Position numbers and translations under genes: made by a program. Shown one piece after another: positions 1-12,700 of a stretch of 64,000 nt of DNA (the stretch's first letter is position 1; each line of letters opens with the position of its first letter). The notes below the pieces were generated by a model that saw only the letters and a program-made list of their open reading frames with translations, did no database searches and was not told the origin of the DNA. This DNA is from Yponomeuta sedellus (Eukaryota > Arthropoda > Insecta > Lepidoptera > Yponomeutidae): NCBI GenBank assembly GCA_934045075.1, contig OW203736.1, positions 6,496,091 to 6,560,090 of the forward strand. Direction: 5' to 3'.

Positions 1-54
1 GATATAAAACATGGTGACTTCTCCGAAAAATAGGATGCTTTTGGCTGAAGTTAT

Positions 55-266
55 AGTCTGTTAGCTTTTAGAATATACCTCGGCTACTATCGGATATATT
101 CGCCTAATAGAAATATCGGAACTAATTTATGACACATAACTTTTCAAAATTGTGAAGAAAAGTTTTATACAGGTACAGGGCTGTAAGTAGTATTACACTC
201 GTGTGCTTTCGGCGAAAACCGAAGCCTACTCTAAAGCCCGAGGTTTATTCTAAAAGCTAACAGACT
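55..266. mobile_element. MITE-like element with 29-bp terminal inverted repeats
   Basis: AGTCTGTTAGCTTTTAGAAT at the left end is mirrored by ATTCTAAAAGCTAACAGACT at the right, and the match continues to CCTCGG/CCGAGG with one mismatch. It is about 212 bp with no coding potential, and lies in the intron upstream of the first visible dynein exon. Target duplication is not clear. Confidence 0.6.
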
Positions 267-298
267 GTACTCGTGTCCAAAGGTTTACTCTCGTTATT

Positions 299-333
299 CG
301 TGACCTAGGTAGAATGACTGGCTACCTAGGTCA
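299..333. repeat. Perfect 13-bp hairpin
   Basis: Arms GTGACCTAGGTAG and CTACCTAGGTCAC flank a 9-nt loop. The rest of 334-636 shows no recognisable element or exon. Confidence 0.6.
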
Positions 334-636
334 CGTGTAGAATACGAGATATATCAAAATTCACCTGGCATTGCTCCTTATATTATGTTTTCCGTGTTGT
401 TCTGTCGTCTCACCGAGTAGTAATTTGTCATTTTTCGAAAAAAATACCTGTTTTTGTGTTTCAAGAGCAGAAGCAATAAATGTGGAGTCTTTCCCACGCA
501 ATTCATTTATTCTGAAACCGGCAACTGTCACAATTTTTCTATTAAACCGACTGGATTATTTTGAATTCGATGCTTTATCAGGCCAGATCATTAGGTCAAC
601 CCTCAAAGACCCGACCTAGCCACTCACCTTCACCAG

Positions 637-789
637 ATGCTGACTTACACTGCCGGCCACATCAACTACGGCGGGCGTGTGACTGACGACTGGGACCGGC
701 GGTGTCTGTTGTGTCTACTTGCGGACTACTATAACGTGGCTGTGCTAAGTGACCGGTACACTTTTGACGAGTCCGGTGCCTACAAACAG
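637..789 (+). CDS. DNAH1: DNAH1-like exon (first in window): end of AAA6 lid
   Basis: An acceptor (caccAG) precedes 637 and a donor (cag|GTACAC) follows 789. The exon is 51 codons in phase 0 and contains the hallmark TAGHINYGGRVTDDWDRR. The ATG at 637 is an internal methionine where many dyneins have valine, not a translation start. The preceding exon must lie upstream of the window, because I found no dynein-like exon in 1-636. Confidence 0.93.
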
Positions 790-3700
790 GTACACTTTTC
801 ACATTGTGGATTTAATATTGCCGAGAAATTGGTGTAAGTATTGTTACGGGCTAGGGTTCTAGATTTCTAGGTAAAACGCCAATGAGAACTTCTTAGGATT
901 TATTCACGCAGGGTTTGATCTGCAGGTCTTCAGATCAAACCCTGCGTGAATAAATCCTAAGAAGGATTTATTCATCAGGAAGTCCATACGTAGATTCCAA
1001 TCGCAGGTCCAAAGGAGTTTTATGCCAGTGTTTTTTGAGCCTTCTGTCAGTGGACATACAAGTCATTATTGCTTGCAGCATTACTAAAACGCAGCATGCG
1101 GCGACTATTCGATAGGCTTCCAGAAGGCTCTATTCTAGATGGTTCGGGATAGGACCGCGACAGTATATTTGTGAAAATTTCATGGTGATGAGCGGTTGAT
1201 AGCGTGAATAGAGGCAAAGAAAGAGGTTTAGAAACGTGAAATGTCTTTCAGTTTTGGTTGCGCGGTTTTAGGAGTCATCTACCTAAAACCGCGCAACGAA
1301 AACTAGGTATATGTCCTGTGAAATTGACATATCGTCGAGAAGAGCAAAGTAGCTTTTAATCAGATCCTCATGACTCGTGCCTCCTAGCGGCTTCTGATTA
1401 AAGCAACAGCCGTATAACCTGACACAACCCCATCAGCTTTTTAAAAAGGCACTGTGCTTTTTTACGAAAACAGATAGAGAACACATATTGCACAACCAGA
1501 ATAAAGAATTATAAAAAATAAAATACCGACACAAACTAGAATCTATGAACACCGGCAATAGGAGTATGTCTAGTAAGCAGCTAGAGCGGTGCGTACACGC
1601 CGCGGGTTCGCAGGTTGTTCTGTTAGACTGAGAGGAGGACTTTCTCAACTCGCAACAAGATTTCTCAAATGAAGTGTTTTTTTATTTTTGACCTTCTAAG
1701 GCTAAAGTGATCACAAAAAAAAACCACAATTGTTTTTGTGATCACTTTAGCACATAGGCTAAAGTGATCACAAAAACAATTGCGGTTTTCAAGGTCGGGC
1801 CTTACGAGGTTAATAGCCTAATAGATGATATTTGAATCACCACTAACATACACTTTGTCAACCTAGATTTCAGGATGTAATTTAGTGTTGTGTCGACTAT
1901 GATCAAATGTCCCATTTTGGTCATGTTTCGAAACGGTATGAACGTTTCCGAATAACACATGAGATGTTTTATTTATACGAACACGATTCATATAAAAACC
2001 TCTTCAAATGCAGTTTAAATGGTCTTAAATAAAGGGAAGACCCTCCTAAATGCATCTGAGGAGTGTTTTTGATGAATAATGTTTTTATAAGTAACACAAT
2101 CGGTCTTGGTGACGAATTTGCTTCCAATTTATTTGGTTTTCAACATGACGCCTGGCTGGCGCGAGTGCCACCTGTCAGGCAGAGCCTACACTACGAGCCG
2201 TTTTAGCGGTGGATTTCCACAGAAAGTTTTCGCTTAAACTCGTATGGCACCGGCATAAAACAACGCTGGGGTGATCCGCCACTTCAGAACACATCCGGAG
2301 CAAGCACTTTTTCATATCTCTCATACCTTCAAATTGTTCTCTTGTTCACGTTTGTTTCAATAACGGTGAAATCCGCAACCTTAGATTTTAAGACTTAAAA
2401 AGATAAGATAAGAATATTTTTTATTGTACACCAGAGCAGATAAAAAAAATGAAAAATAGACCTAAAATAAATATTTTTTTCTGCGTTTTACAGTTCTTGG
2501 AAGAGATCAAATTCCATCAAATTAATTGCGTTACGCTTGTTTAAATTGTGTTTGTTTATAATTGTATATATGTGTAGGGAAGAGCGGGTGATCGTGCTCT
2601 TTCGCTACAAAGGGAACTTTACCCGCCAGGCATATCTGCCTAATCATAGTAAATTTTGGGGAACGGCCGGTCCCATTGTTGTTAGTCGGACGTCATATTT
2701 ATGGTATGTCATGTGAAACACTTTGGTGTTGGAGTTAATAGTGCGTGCACAGAGTTGACATATGCTCGCCACAATGTCGAACTGCAAATACTGTTTTCAT
2801 CTATAGTTCCCCTATCTAGCTACCGGCTGTATCGACTGTGGATGACTACGTCGCTTTCATCCGTACGCTGCCGCTAAACGACGACCCTGCCCTGTTCGGG
2901 CTACACGCTAATGCCAACATCAGTTACGCCATGTCCGAGACCAATACTAACCTCAGTGAGTGCCTTGCTTATATTTATTGACATAACTTTTACATACAGG
3001 CACATACATTGCTTCTGGTCACACTCTAGGATACCCTGTGACGTGAGAATCAGAAACAACGACATCACAAACATGTAAACATCCAAGACCTGGGTTTTTT
3101 TTTATCTCCAGCCGGGATTCGAACCCGGGACGTCTTGCATGGTAGGCAGATGCGCTACTGCTGCAACTTCTGTGGCGGTCGTCATTCGTGGTCTTGTTGG
3201 GAAACTATTTCTGATGCCAACATCAGGGCCTAGGTTCTGCTAATGCATTGTGTTACAATGACAACTGAATGAACTTACGTAGCGCCGTACCTTCCGTCGG
3301 GCGATTGATATCAACCCTTCTTATGTCCCTAATGTTGGGGTCTCTTCCAGCAGCGCAGAAAGGTTATTCCATACGCCACGGGGGTTAAGTCCGGGTTGGT
3401 GGAGGATTGTAAAACAGTGGCGGGCTGTACTGTCAGAAATTATCAAGCCGCTCATAAAGCCCCTGATTGATATTGATTGATGGACGACCTCTGTGGCATA
3501 GCGGTAGCGCGTCTGCCTACCATGCAAGAGGTCCCGGGTTTGAATCCCGGCTGGGGACAAAAAAAAGCCCAGGTCTAGGATGTTTACATGTTTGCGATGT
3601 CATTGTTTCTGGTTCCCACGACACAGGGTATCCTGGTGTGGGGCCAGAAGCAATGTATGTGCTTGTATGTAAATGTTATGTTATGTCATTATATGACAGC

Positions 3701-6700
3701 CGGCACCAACGACTTAACCTGCCTTGCGAAGCACGGTATCGTCCTTCGGGCGATTATATCCGCAAAAACGCATCCAATGTATTTTGCAAGCGACACGTCA
3801 TGCGACGCGTTACGCGACCAAATGACGGCCTCGCAGGCGCAGCGGTTCGGTACGCTGACTGTAAAACCGAAAGTGTCGGGTTCGATCCCCGGCCAGGTCA
3901 AACTAGGAAACGAACGTTTCTGTTTGTCTCGGGTCTTTATCTATGTATTTATTGTATTAAATCGATCGTCGCAGTAGCTCCTGCAATACCTGCATTTAGT
4001 TGTACTTAGTATGGGGCTAACGAGATCTGTGTGGTGAGTCCATGAATGAATGTATGTTCGTGGAAAGTTCGGAGCGTGCTATTTGCCGCGCGGTGGCAAG
4101 CAAAGAGTGGCAGAGTCGCTTGTTGACTTCTCTATTTAGTCCGTGAATTTGCTGTAAACACGAGAGATTTTAAAAAACCTATTTAGAGGCTAAAAATTCC
4201 ACCTATGCCGGGATTCGAACCCGCGACCTCTGACTATCCGTGCCAGCGCTCTTTCCAACTGAGCTAATGGGCGACTCACCGGCATCAGTGAAATTTCGAA
4301 CCTCTCTACAATATTCTCTGTATTACGTACACGAGAGATTCTCAACGAGAAAAATGTTTGTCCTTTTTATTTTAAGAATTGCGCATTTTAGATGTTATCA
4401 TGTATAATTAAGGATGGCAGCCGAAATATTCGTACAGGAACACTGCGTGACCTCCAGCCCAAAGAAGCCCTCAGCGGCGGGGGCGGCCTCTCCCCTGAAG
4501 AGATGACGGAGATAGCAGCCAAAGATATTCTGAATGTACTGCCCAAACCACTCGATATCAAGTACATTAGTGCTACGTAAGTTTATTTTTAAACTACCCG
4601 TTAGATATTAATTTGCTCCTAGTAGCACGGTAGGTTTGGGGCCAGGATTAGTCATTATGTTGCGGGGAAGTTATTTATTAATAAGACACTGCGTAGGAAA
4701 ATTCTCATTGAAACTATATAGTTTGTTTTTAATTTACAAAAGAGTTGCTGGATTGCTATAAAACTTTATCAATATATTTAGAGGGCACAAATAAAGGTTT
4801 GATTTTTTATGTAGTATTGTTTCTAAACGAACATAATGTTTATTCTTGTTTTTTTTTTTATAAACTAAATCTATTTATTACCAAAACCAACCAATCAACC
4901 AATCGAGGTTTGATTATGGTTAGAATTGTGAATATATCAATAGTAAAATAATATATTAAAGCTGTATAGGCCCTCTCATAGAAGATTTTAATTTATTTAT
5001 GATCAAACCTCTATAAATATAATTTAATTTGTACACTTAAAACTTGTAACTCTTTCAATTTAGTCAGCTCTTACGGCTTTAACATAAAAATTCAGTAAAG
5101 CGAAAATGCGTATATTGCGACACACACCACTAGGCTAAAGAATTGCAATATCATACTGCCATTTACTTTTTTCTAATAACGTTTTGTAGAATTTTCTAAT
5201 AACATTTTATGATGGGAATAAGCTGATGAAACTTTTTCTATGGACTTTTTTCTTACAGTATATTATTATAACGCTCGGCTAAAGTTATGCGTCTAGTTTA
5301 TTTTTACTTAAGTTGGTTGGCAGAGGATATCAATGCCAGTAGAACCTATACCCTATTTATTGAAGCTTGAGACAAAAGGTAAACACAGAAATAGTGATTC
5401 TCAAACTTTTATCGGAAGAAACAGCACGCTCGCGTCAACAAGTTGGGAGAATGAAAATGGCGGTTATAACCCGAACGAAAATAAAATAGCATCTTTCAAA
5501 TTAGAACGTTTGCATTACATTACATCTTTAATGAGCAGTGTTATAATACGTAAAGAAATTGTGAAGAGCTGACTTTCTGTGTTATTTATAGTGCCACAAT
5601 TCTATTAAAAAGTTATGTACTAAAATAAAATTTATATAAAATGCATTATTTACCAAAATATGACAACTAAATTTGATGTTTATTTTTTTCAAACATATTA
5701 TATATTTTTACGATACTTTTAACAATCAATGTCGATTTTTTTCATTTTATTTCTGATTAGTAACAAACTTGGCTATAAAAAATTACCCTTTCTATTGTTT
5801 GTTTACCTTTTGTCTCAAGCTTCAATAAATAGGGTATAGAAGATAATACTCTATTTTGAGTATTCGCAGAGAAATCTAGCATTCTTTACACTCATATGTT
5901 TCTCGGAAACATAATTTTATTAACGCCACAAACTAAAGGCTTGTAAAGGCATCGTGTTTAAAAAGTCAACAGCTGATCAAACTATAGTAAAAATGTATTT
6001 GTACCTTTTAGTATCTGGGGCCTAAATAGGCGCACTAAATCCAGAGTGATTCCAATCGATATCTACTAATTTGAACGATTGGAATCTCTCAGTATTTTGT
6101 GATACTGAGAGCCTGAAGACATTAGCTTAAAAAAAGAGTTATCTTGATGCAATTTTATGTACGCATTACCGCACAGTGACATACAGAATATACCGTCATG
6201 TACGGTGTATGATTTAAAGTCGTGTGGTATAGTAACGAGTTTAAGGCCTGAACACCAAAAACCCATACAATATAGTTTTAATAACGGTATCTTGAAATCC
6301 TTCAAATACCAGATCGGCTGCGCTACCTGAGGGCACACCAGCAAAACCCACACTGTACGAGCAGAGGCGGGTTTTTTTGATGATTAGTGATGTTTCTACT
6401 CTGCTGTATAGGGTTGATAAGGTTGCATGACAATAATGTAAAGTCTGATTGGTAGTTTTTTGATATTGAATGAACGAATGCACGCCGTGGTGGCTGATAG
6501 AGGATAGAGATACATTTATGAGTAAAATGCTAACGTGCGGTTTGGCATAAAAAAAGCTTTGTTGAAGACAGGGCGCTATGGCGCTCATTAGGGGAGGGCT
6601 ATGTCCAGCAGTGGACTACATAATATTATAGTCTGAAGAAGAAGAAGAATATTTTTGTAGAAATATTATTGGACGGCATGTTGGTACTAAAGGGTCTATC

Positions 6701-9700
6701 ATATAGTCATATATGGTCATATAGTGAGAAGGTGAAGAACTTGGGGATCATTATTGACAGGTGTTTGTCCTGGTCGCCACAGCTAGCGGAGGTGAGCCGG
6801 AAAATGTTCGCTTCAGCGGCTTCTCTGAAAAGATTACGTAATTTCCTGCCAACTTCGACCAAGATTGCGCTTGCCCAGTCTCTCTTACTTCCTATCCTCG
6901 ACTATGCTGATGCCAGCTATCTTGACCTTACCGAAGAGCAACTAAATAAACTTGAGCGCCTCCAAAACTTCTCTATCCGGTTCATATTTGGCTTGCGAAA
7001 ATATGACCATATCTCCGAATATCGCTTAAAACTCAAGTGGCTCCCTATCCGCCTCCGTAGGAATGCTCATATTCTCTCCACTCTCTATTCGGTGCTGTTC
7101 AATCCAGCCACACCTCTGTATCTCAAAACTCGCTTTGAGTTTTTATGTGATACGCACAGTCGGACTTTGCGATCCGGTCACAATCGATTGCTGAAGACAC
7201 TAAGTCATTCGACAAGGTTCTTCAGCCAATCCTTTACTATTACAGCTGTCCGCCTGTGGAATGATCTTCCCTTGGACGTAAGATTTTCACCGTCCCTGCC
7301 AATATTTAAAAACAGAGTGCATAACCATTATTTTTCCTTATTGTAAGTTTTTTATTTGTATTCGTGAAATCCCTTTCTAGTATTATGTAGGTATATTTTT
7401 CGTTCATGTCCTATGTGTTTTTTTTTTTTTTTTTTTCCCTTGTGTATGTTTATTTTTATTTATTTCATATTTATGTACCGTTTATGTATGTGTATCAATT
7501 TCATATTTATGTATCGTTTATGTATGTGTATCAACTATAAAATAATATAATAATATGTTATCTAATATTGTTTGGTTGCGCCGACTACCCGTATTTCAGT
7601 TCTCGTTTCTTCTTTTCCGTCAATGGTTGTCTGGAAGAAATTACTTTTAGTAATAAGGCCGCCACTTGTACTGTACTGTTATTTTATAAGTCTCTTATGT
7701 AATCCTTGGTGTACATGCAATAAAGAATATTCTATCTATCTATCTATCTATCTATCTTTTTGTCGTCGTCGTCGTCAGGCTATACTAGTCCACTGCTGGA
7801 CATAGCCCTCTCCTAAAGAGTGCCACGTTGTGCTATCATAGGGGGTAATGCCCATAATTCTTTTCGTACAAATATATTTTATTAGAGAGAAAATTGATAA
7901 ATTGACGATTTGGGAATAAAAAGTAGACGTTTCGGGGAGTGGGCGTTTCGAAAATGTAAGTTTTTTTAAAAGTAGATGTTTTGGTAAGTGGTCATTTTTG
8001 TGGGAAGTTGTTCTTGTTGACCAAAAGGGCCCATACTCTCACCAACCGCAAAAAAAACCAGATCGCAGTCGCCATGGCCGGATAAGGTTATGTATGTAGT
8101 AAAACTACATATAAGTAAAAACCTTTAAATGAGTTTTTACTGCTATATTGTACAATGTGCCCTCCATTTTGTTGTATTAGTCGATGGTTTTCTTAAAATA
8201 CAATAAATAAATAAAATAAAAATAAAACTAATTAATGTTGACGTTTGGATTTTGTATGGATTTTGTATACCACGGGAAAACTTCCATACAAAATCCAAAC
8301 GTCAACATTAGTTTCACTAAGTGGTAATTATGGGAAGTTGTTCTTGTTGACCGAAAGGGCCCATACTCTCACCAACCGTAAAAAAGCCAGATTGCAGTCG
8401 CCATGGCCGATACGCCTAGGAGGTTATGTATGTAGTAAAACTAATGTGGACGTTTGGATTTTGTATGGAAGCTATCACGTGGTATAGTTTCCATACAAAA
8501 TCCAAACGTTGATGGTACAGCAGCAGATAATAATCACCAAAGCGCCTCTTGTCAAATTATTTGCCAACTAGATTAGCTACCGAAGCCGAGAGGATCAATG
8601 GCAGCGTAACGCATTTACATAGATTTTCGGCAATGCAAATTGGTAGCCTACGTCCTCCTAATTAATATTTAGTTTTCATTGTATTACCAACTAGCCTATC
8701 TGTAGTTATGTTATCTTACGTTTATGTAAGTTTAGCGTATGCTTGGGTAAGAATAGTTTACGATCGCTGGGTAGTTCCCATTTTTTTCGACTGCTTTAAA
8801 AGCGGTGGAAGCCGAGCAGTAGAACGCCGGCTTCTCATTCAGGAGGTCGTGGTTTCGAATTCCAGTACACTTTGCGAAGCTATAGTAACAAACCACTCGC
8901 TAACTGAAGTAAAACATCGTGAGGAAACCTGAGTGTATGCGATGTTCACATACTTCAGCGCCTGAAATTGCTATTCCACGGTGGGCATGTGTGGTGATCC
9001 AGCCCATACTCTCTCTTTGAGAGACGGAAATTCTTCTGTGTAGCATTAAAACAGAGTAGCATTAAAATTCTGTGTAGCACTAAGACAATAATTTTAGTGC
9101 TATACAGAATGTTTTAGCATACTGTAATGTACCTACTGAGGTTAGTCGAATAAACAGATCAAAGATCAGGAACAAGAATTATACAAGTTGTAAAGGTCGT
9201 GAATATTTGCAGGTATCCAGTGTCTTACAAAGAATCTCTCAATACGGTGCTAATACAAGAAGCCATACGATACAACAAGCTGTTAGCGGCCATCAATAGT
9301 TCTCTCAAGTAAGTTTTTATATTGTATAAATGCCCCGATTACAGAAACGTGATATAGATAGAATTACTTACATAGATAATAGACGTGACGACAGTATCAA
9401 GTTTAACTAGGGCTGATTTTTCAATAGTCAGATAACTTTTTATCTTAGGAATAAAAATGGCGGTTTGACATAATTTTCATACATAAGCTGTCAAACCGCC
9501 ATTTTTATTCCTCAGATAAAAGTTATCTGACTATTGAAAAATCGGCCCTAAATCAGATTTAAAAAACTGATGTATTTATTTATTTTATGTAGTTAAACAA
9601 AAAAAGAGATCTGGTGATAACGATGTTTGTTGACCTAGCCGTGATGTCAGATTCGACGCGATGACACTGCGAGCTGTTTTGCCACAGATTTAAAATGATT

Positions 9701-12700
9701 TTAGAAAAACGGCTGGAATATAGGCATTTTTTGTAAATAATGCCTATTACAAAGGCAGAAAAATAAATATTTGAATAGCAACAAAATAGGAATTTGTTCT
9801 AAATAGGAATTATTATTTGGTCAGCAAAGCGTAAAGGGATCTGAACTCTAAACAAATACAAACACAATGTTATTAAAAAACCAATAACACAAAAAATCCA
9901 CCGATTTTTGTATAAAAAATTAGTTGAATAGCTTATCAAATCTGTAAAAATGAAACTCAGGACTTGCTGACGAATCATTTTAACAATTCGAATTATTTTA
10001 GGCGCCCCAAAAGACGTTTTGGCGACCAAGACCGTATTTTTTGCTTATCATATAACATATATATCCTTTAGATGTTTGAATTCTTTTAGTCGCCTTAAAA
10101 GACCATTTGGGGACCAAAACTGTATTTTTTGCCTTCCATATACGTACATTGACTTGCGAAGTCTAAAAAGTTGAAGAAAGTTCGAAGAATCAATACCAAC
10201 ATCGACTAATAATTTTGAAATGCACGACTGCATTTTACACAATAGGTACTTGGCACATTTACAGAAACTAGGTTCTAAAATAGAAGCCATGATATTTGGC
10301 TAACAAAAGTTTGTTATTATTTGCTTCAATTAATCCCGAAACTAATTCAGTTTTTGAAGTCTTCTTGCAAGAAAACTGGGCTAAGATGAAGCCTAGAAAT
10401 TACCCACACACAACATTCGAATATACATTGCGAATTTGTGAGATTGGATTTCATTACTATTCTCACTCGTACTTTATTATTATTTTAGCAACTGCGAACC
10501 GCGCAGTTTGACCTTGGTTCCACACGGCCCAATAAATTAAAGCCCCAGAAGGCAACACCTCTTAAGTACAGTGCGTTCACATTAACTTGACGCGTGAGAG
10601 AATTGGTAGCACTGAGATGTTTACTGTTACCATGTTAAATAAGAAATCATTCCCATTACTTGGGGAAAATAAAAGGATTGAGGGCTTGTTTTACCATCTT
10701 CCGATTAGGTCCACAAGCTAATTCACATGTTATGTCCTTGTTACCAATTCTCTCACGCGTCAAGTTAATGTGAACGCACTGTATGCAGCAGGCACTGTAT
10801 TGCCAGCTCTAAATGATTCTTCTTCCAATTTGTTACCAATAAAGTGGGTGTAGACACAATTATATTTCAGACAATGATATTTAATATCGTTGATTTTAGA
10901 CGATAATTTAATGCCATTGTGCCGGCAAAGTCTCAGGAGACGTTAGATTGTTATCGCCGACAAAGACTTCCACATTTCGCCCGTGATGTTCAGACGCAAT
11001 TTGCATATTAATTAACATGTTAATGAAACCATTCAGTATAACGCTCCCTCTATATATGCCCCGCCGTCTCCCAGCTGGTAAATATAAAAAATATGTTTAT
11101 CGTTTTAGAACAACGATTTTATTCAGTCGCTAACAATCCGTTTCAAAGGCATCTGAACTAATTTATCTGGATCATAGCTTAATCATCATCAACTCCTTAT
11201 ATCCCCACTAAGGAGCACGAGTCTCTTTCCTAAGGGAGGTATAGGCCATACTCCAACACGGGGGCCAAGTCCGGATTAGTGAAGTGAAAACGCACCAGTG
11301 TAAACCTCGCTATATATATCACAATAATACCGAGGTTTACACTAGTGCGTCTGTTTTCCCTTTTAGTTTACGTCACTCCTTTTTAGTATTATTATTAAAT
11401 CCTTTATTGTACTAGTAAATATTGTACAACTTATTTAATTACACTATTTTTATTTTTAATGCACTAACCCGTGCTAAGGAACAAATTTAAAAACCTATTT
11501 AGAGGCTAAAAATTTCACCCATGCCGGGATTCGAACCCGCAACCTCTGGCTATCCGTACCAGCGCTCTACCAATTGAGCCAATGGGCGACTCACGGCATC
11601 AGTGAAATTTCGAACCTCTTTACAATATTCTCTGTATTACGTACAGGCAGCGACATCTGACTTAAGCAAATTGCATTACTTACAGCCCCGACTACCTACT
11701 TTGCAGTTAGGTTTTAACATCGGAACGATATCACTGTACCCACATGATTACACTATTTTTATTTTTAATGCACTAACCCGTGCTAAGGAACAAATTTAAA
11801 AACCTATTTAGAGGCTAAAAATTTCACCCATGCCGGGATTCGAACCCGCAACCTCTGGCTATCCGTACCAGCGCTCTACCAATTGAGCCAATGGGCGACT
11901 CACGGCATCAGTGAAATTTCAAACCTGTTTACAATATTCTCTGTATTACGTACAGGCAGCGACATCTGACTTAAGCAAATTGCATTACTTACAGCCCCGA
12001 CTACCTACTTTGCAGTTAGGTTTTAACATCGGAATGATATCACTGTACCCACATGATTACACTATTTTTATTTTTAATGCACTAACCCGTGCTGAGGAAC
12101 AAATTTAAAAACCTATTTAGAGGCTAAAAATTTCACCCATGCCGGGATTCGAACCCGCAACCTCTGGCTATCAGTACCAGCGCTCTACCAATTGAGTATC
12201 AACAGTTATCAATTGGTACGGATAGCCAGAGGTTGCGGGTTCGAATCCCGGCATGGGTGAAATTTTTAGCCTCTAAATAGGTTTTTAAATTTGTTCCTCA
12301 GCACGGGTTAGTGCATTAAAAATAAAAATAGTGTAATCATGTGGGTACAGTGATATCGTTCCGATGTTAAAACCTAACTGCAAAGTAGGTAGTCGGGGCT
12401 GTAAGTAATGCAATTTGCTTAAGTCAGCCCGCAACCTCTGGCTATCAGTACCAGCGCTCTACCAATTGAGTATCAATTATCAGTTATCAATTGGTAGAGC
12501 GCTGGTACGGATAGCCAGAGGTTGCGGGTTCGAATCCCGGCATGGGTGAAATTTTTAGCCTCTAAATAGGTTTTTAAATTTGTTCCTTAGCACGGGTTAG
12601 TGCATTAAAAATAAAAATAGTGTAATCATGTGGGTACAGTGATATCGTTCCGATGTTAAAACCTAACTGCAAAGTAGGTAGTCGGGGCTGTAAGTAATGC

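Noticed and set aside
371..619. 82-codon frame as an upstream dynein exon
   Set aside because: No dynein motif, and it does not match the region expected before the first recognised exon.
3467..4009. 180-codon plus-strand frame as a gene
   Set aside because: It is composed of SINE-B and SINE-C sequence.
10048..10290. 80-codon minus-strand frame in a dynein intron
   Set aside because: No conserved motif; AT-rich intron with a local direct repeat explains it.
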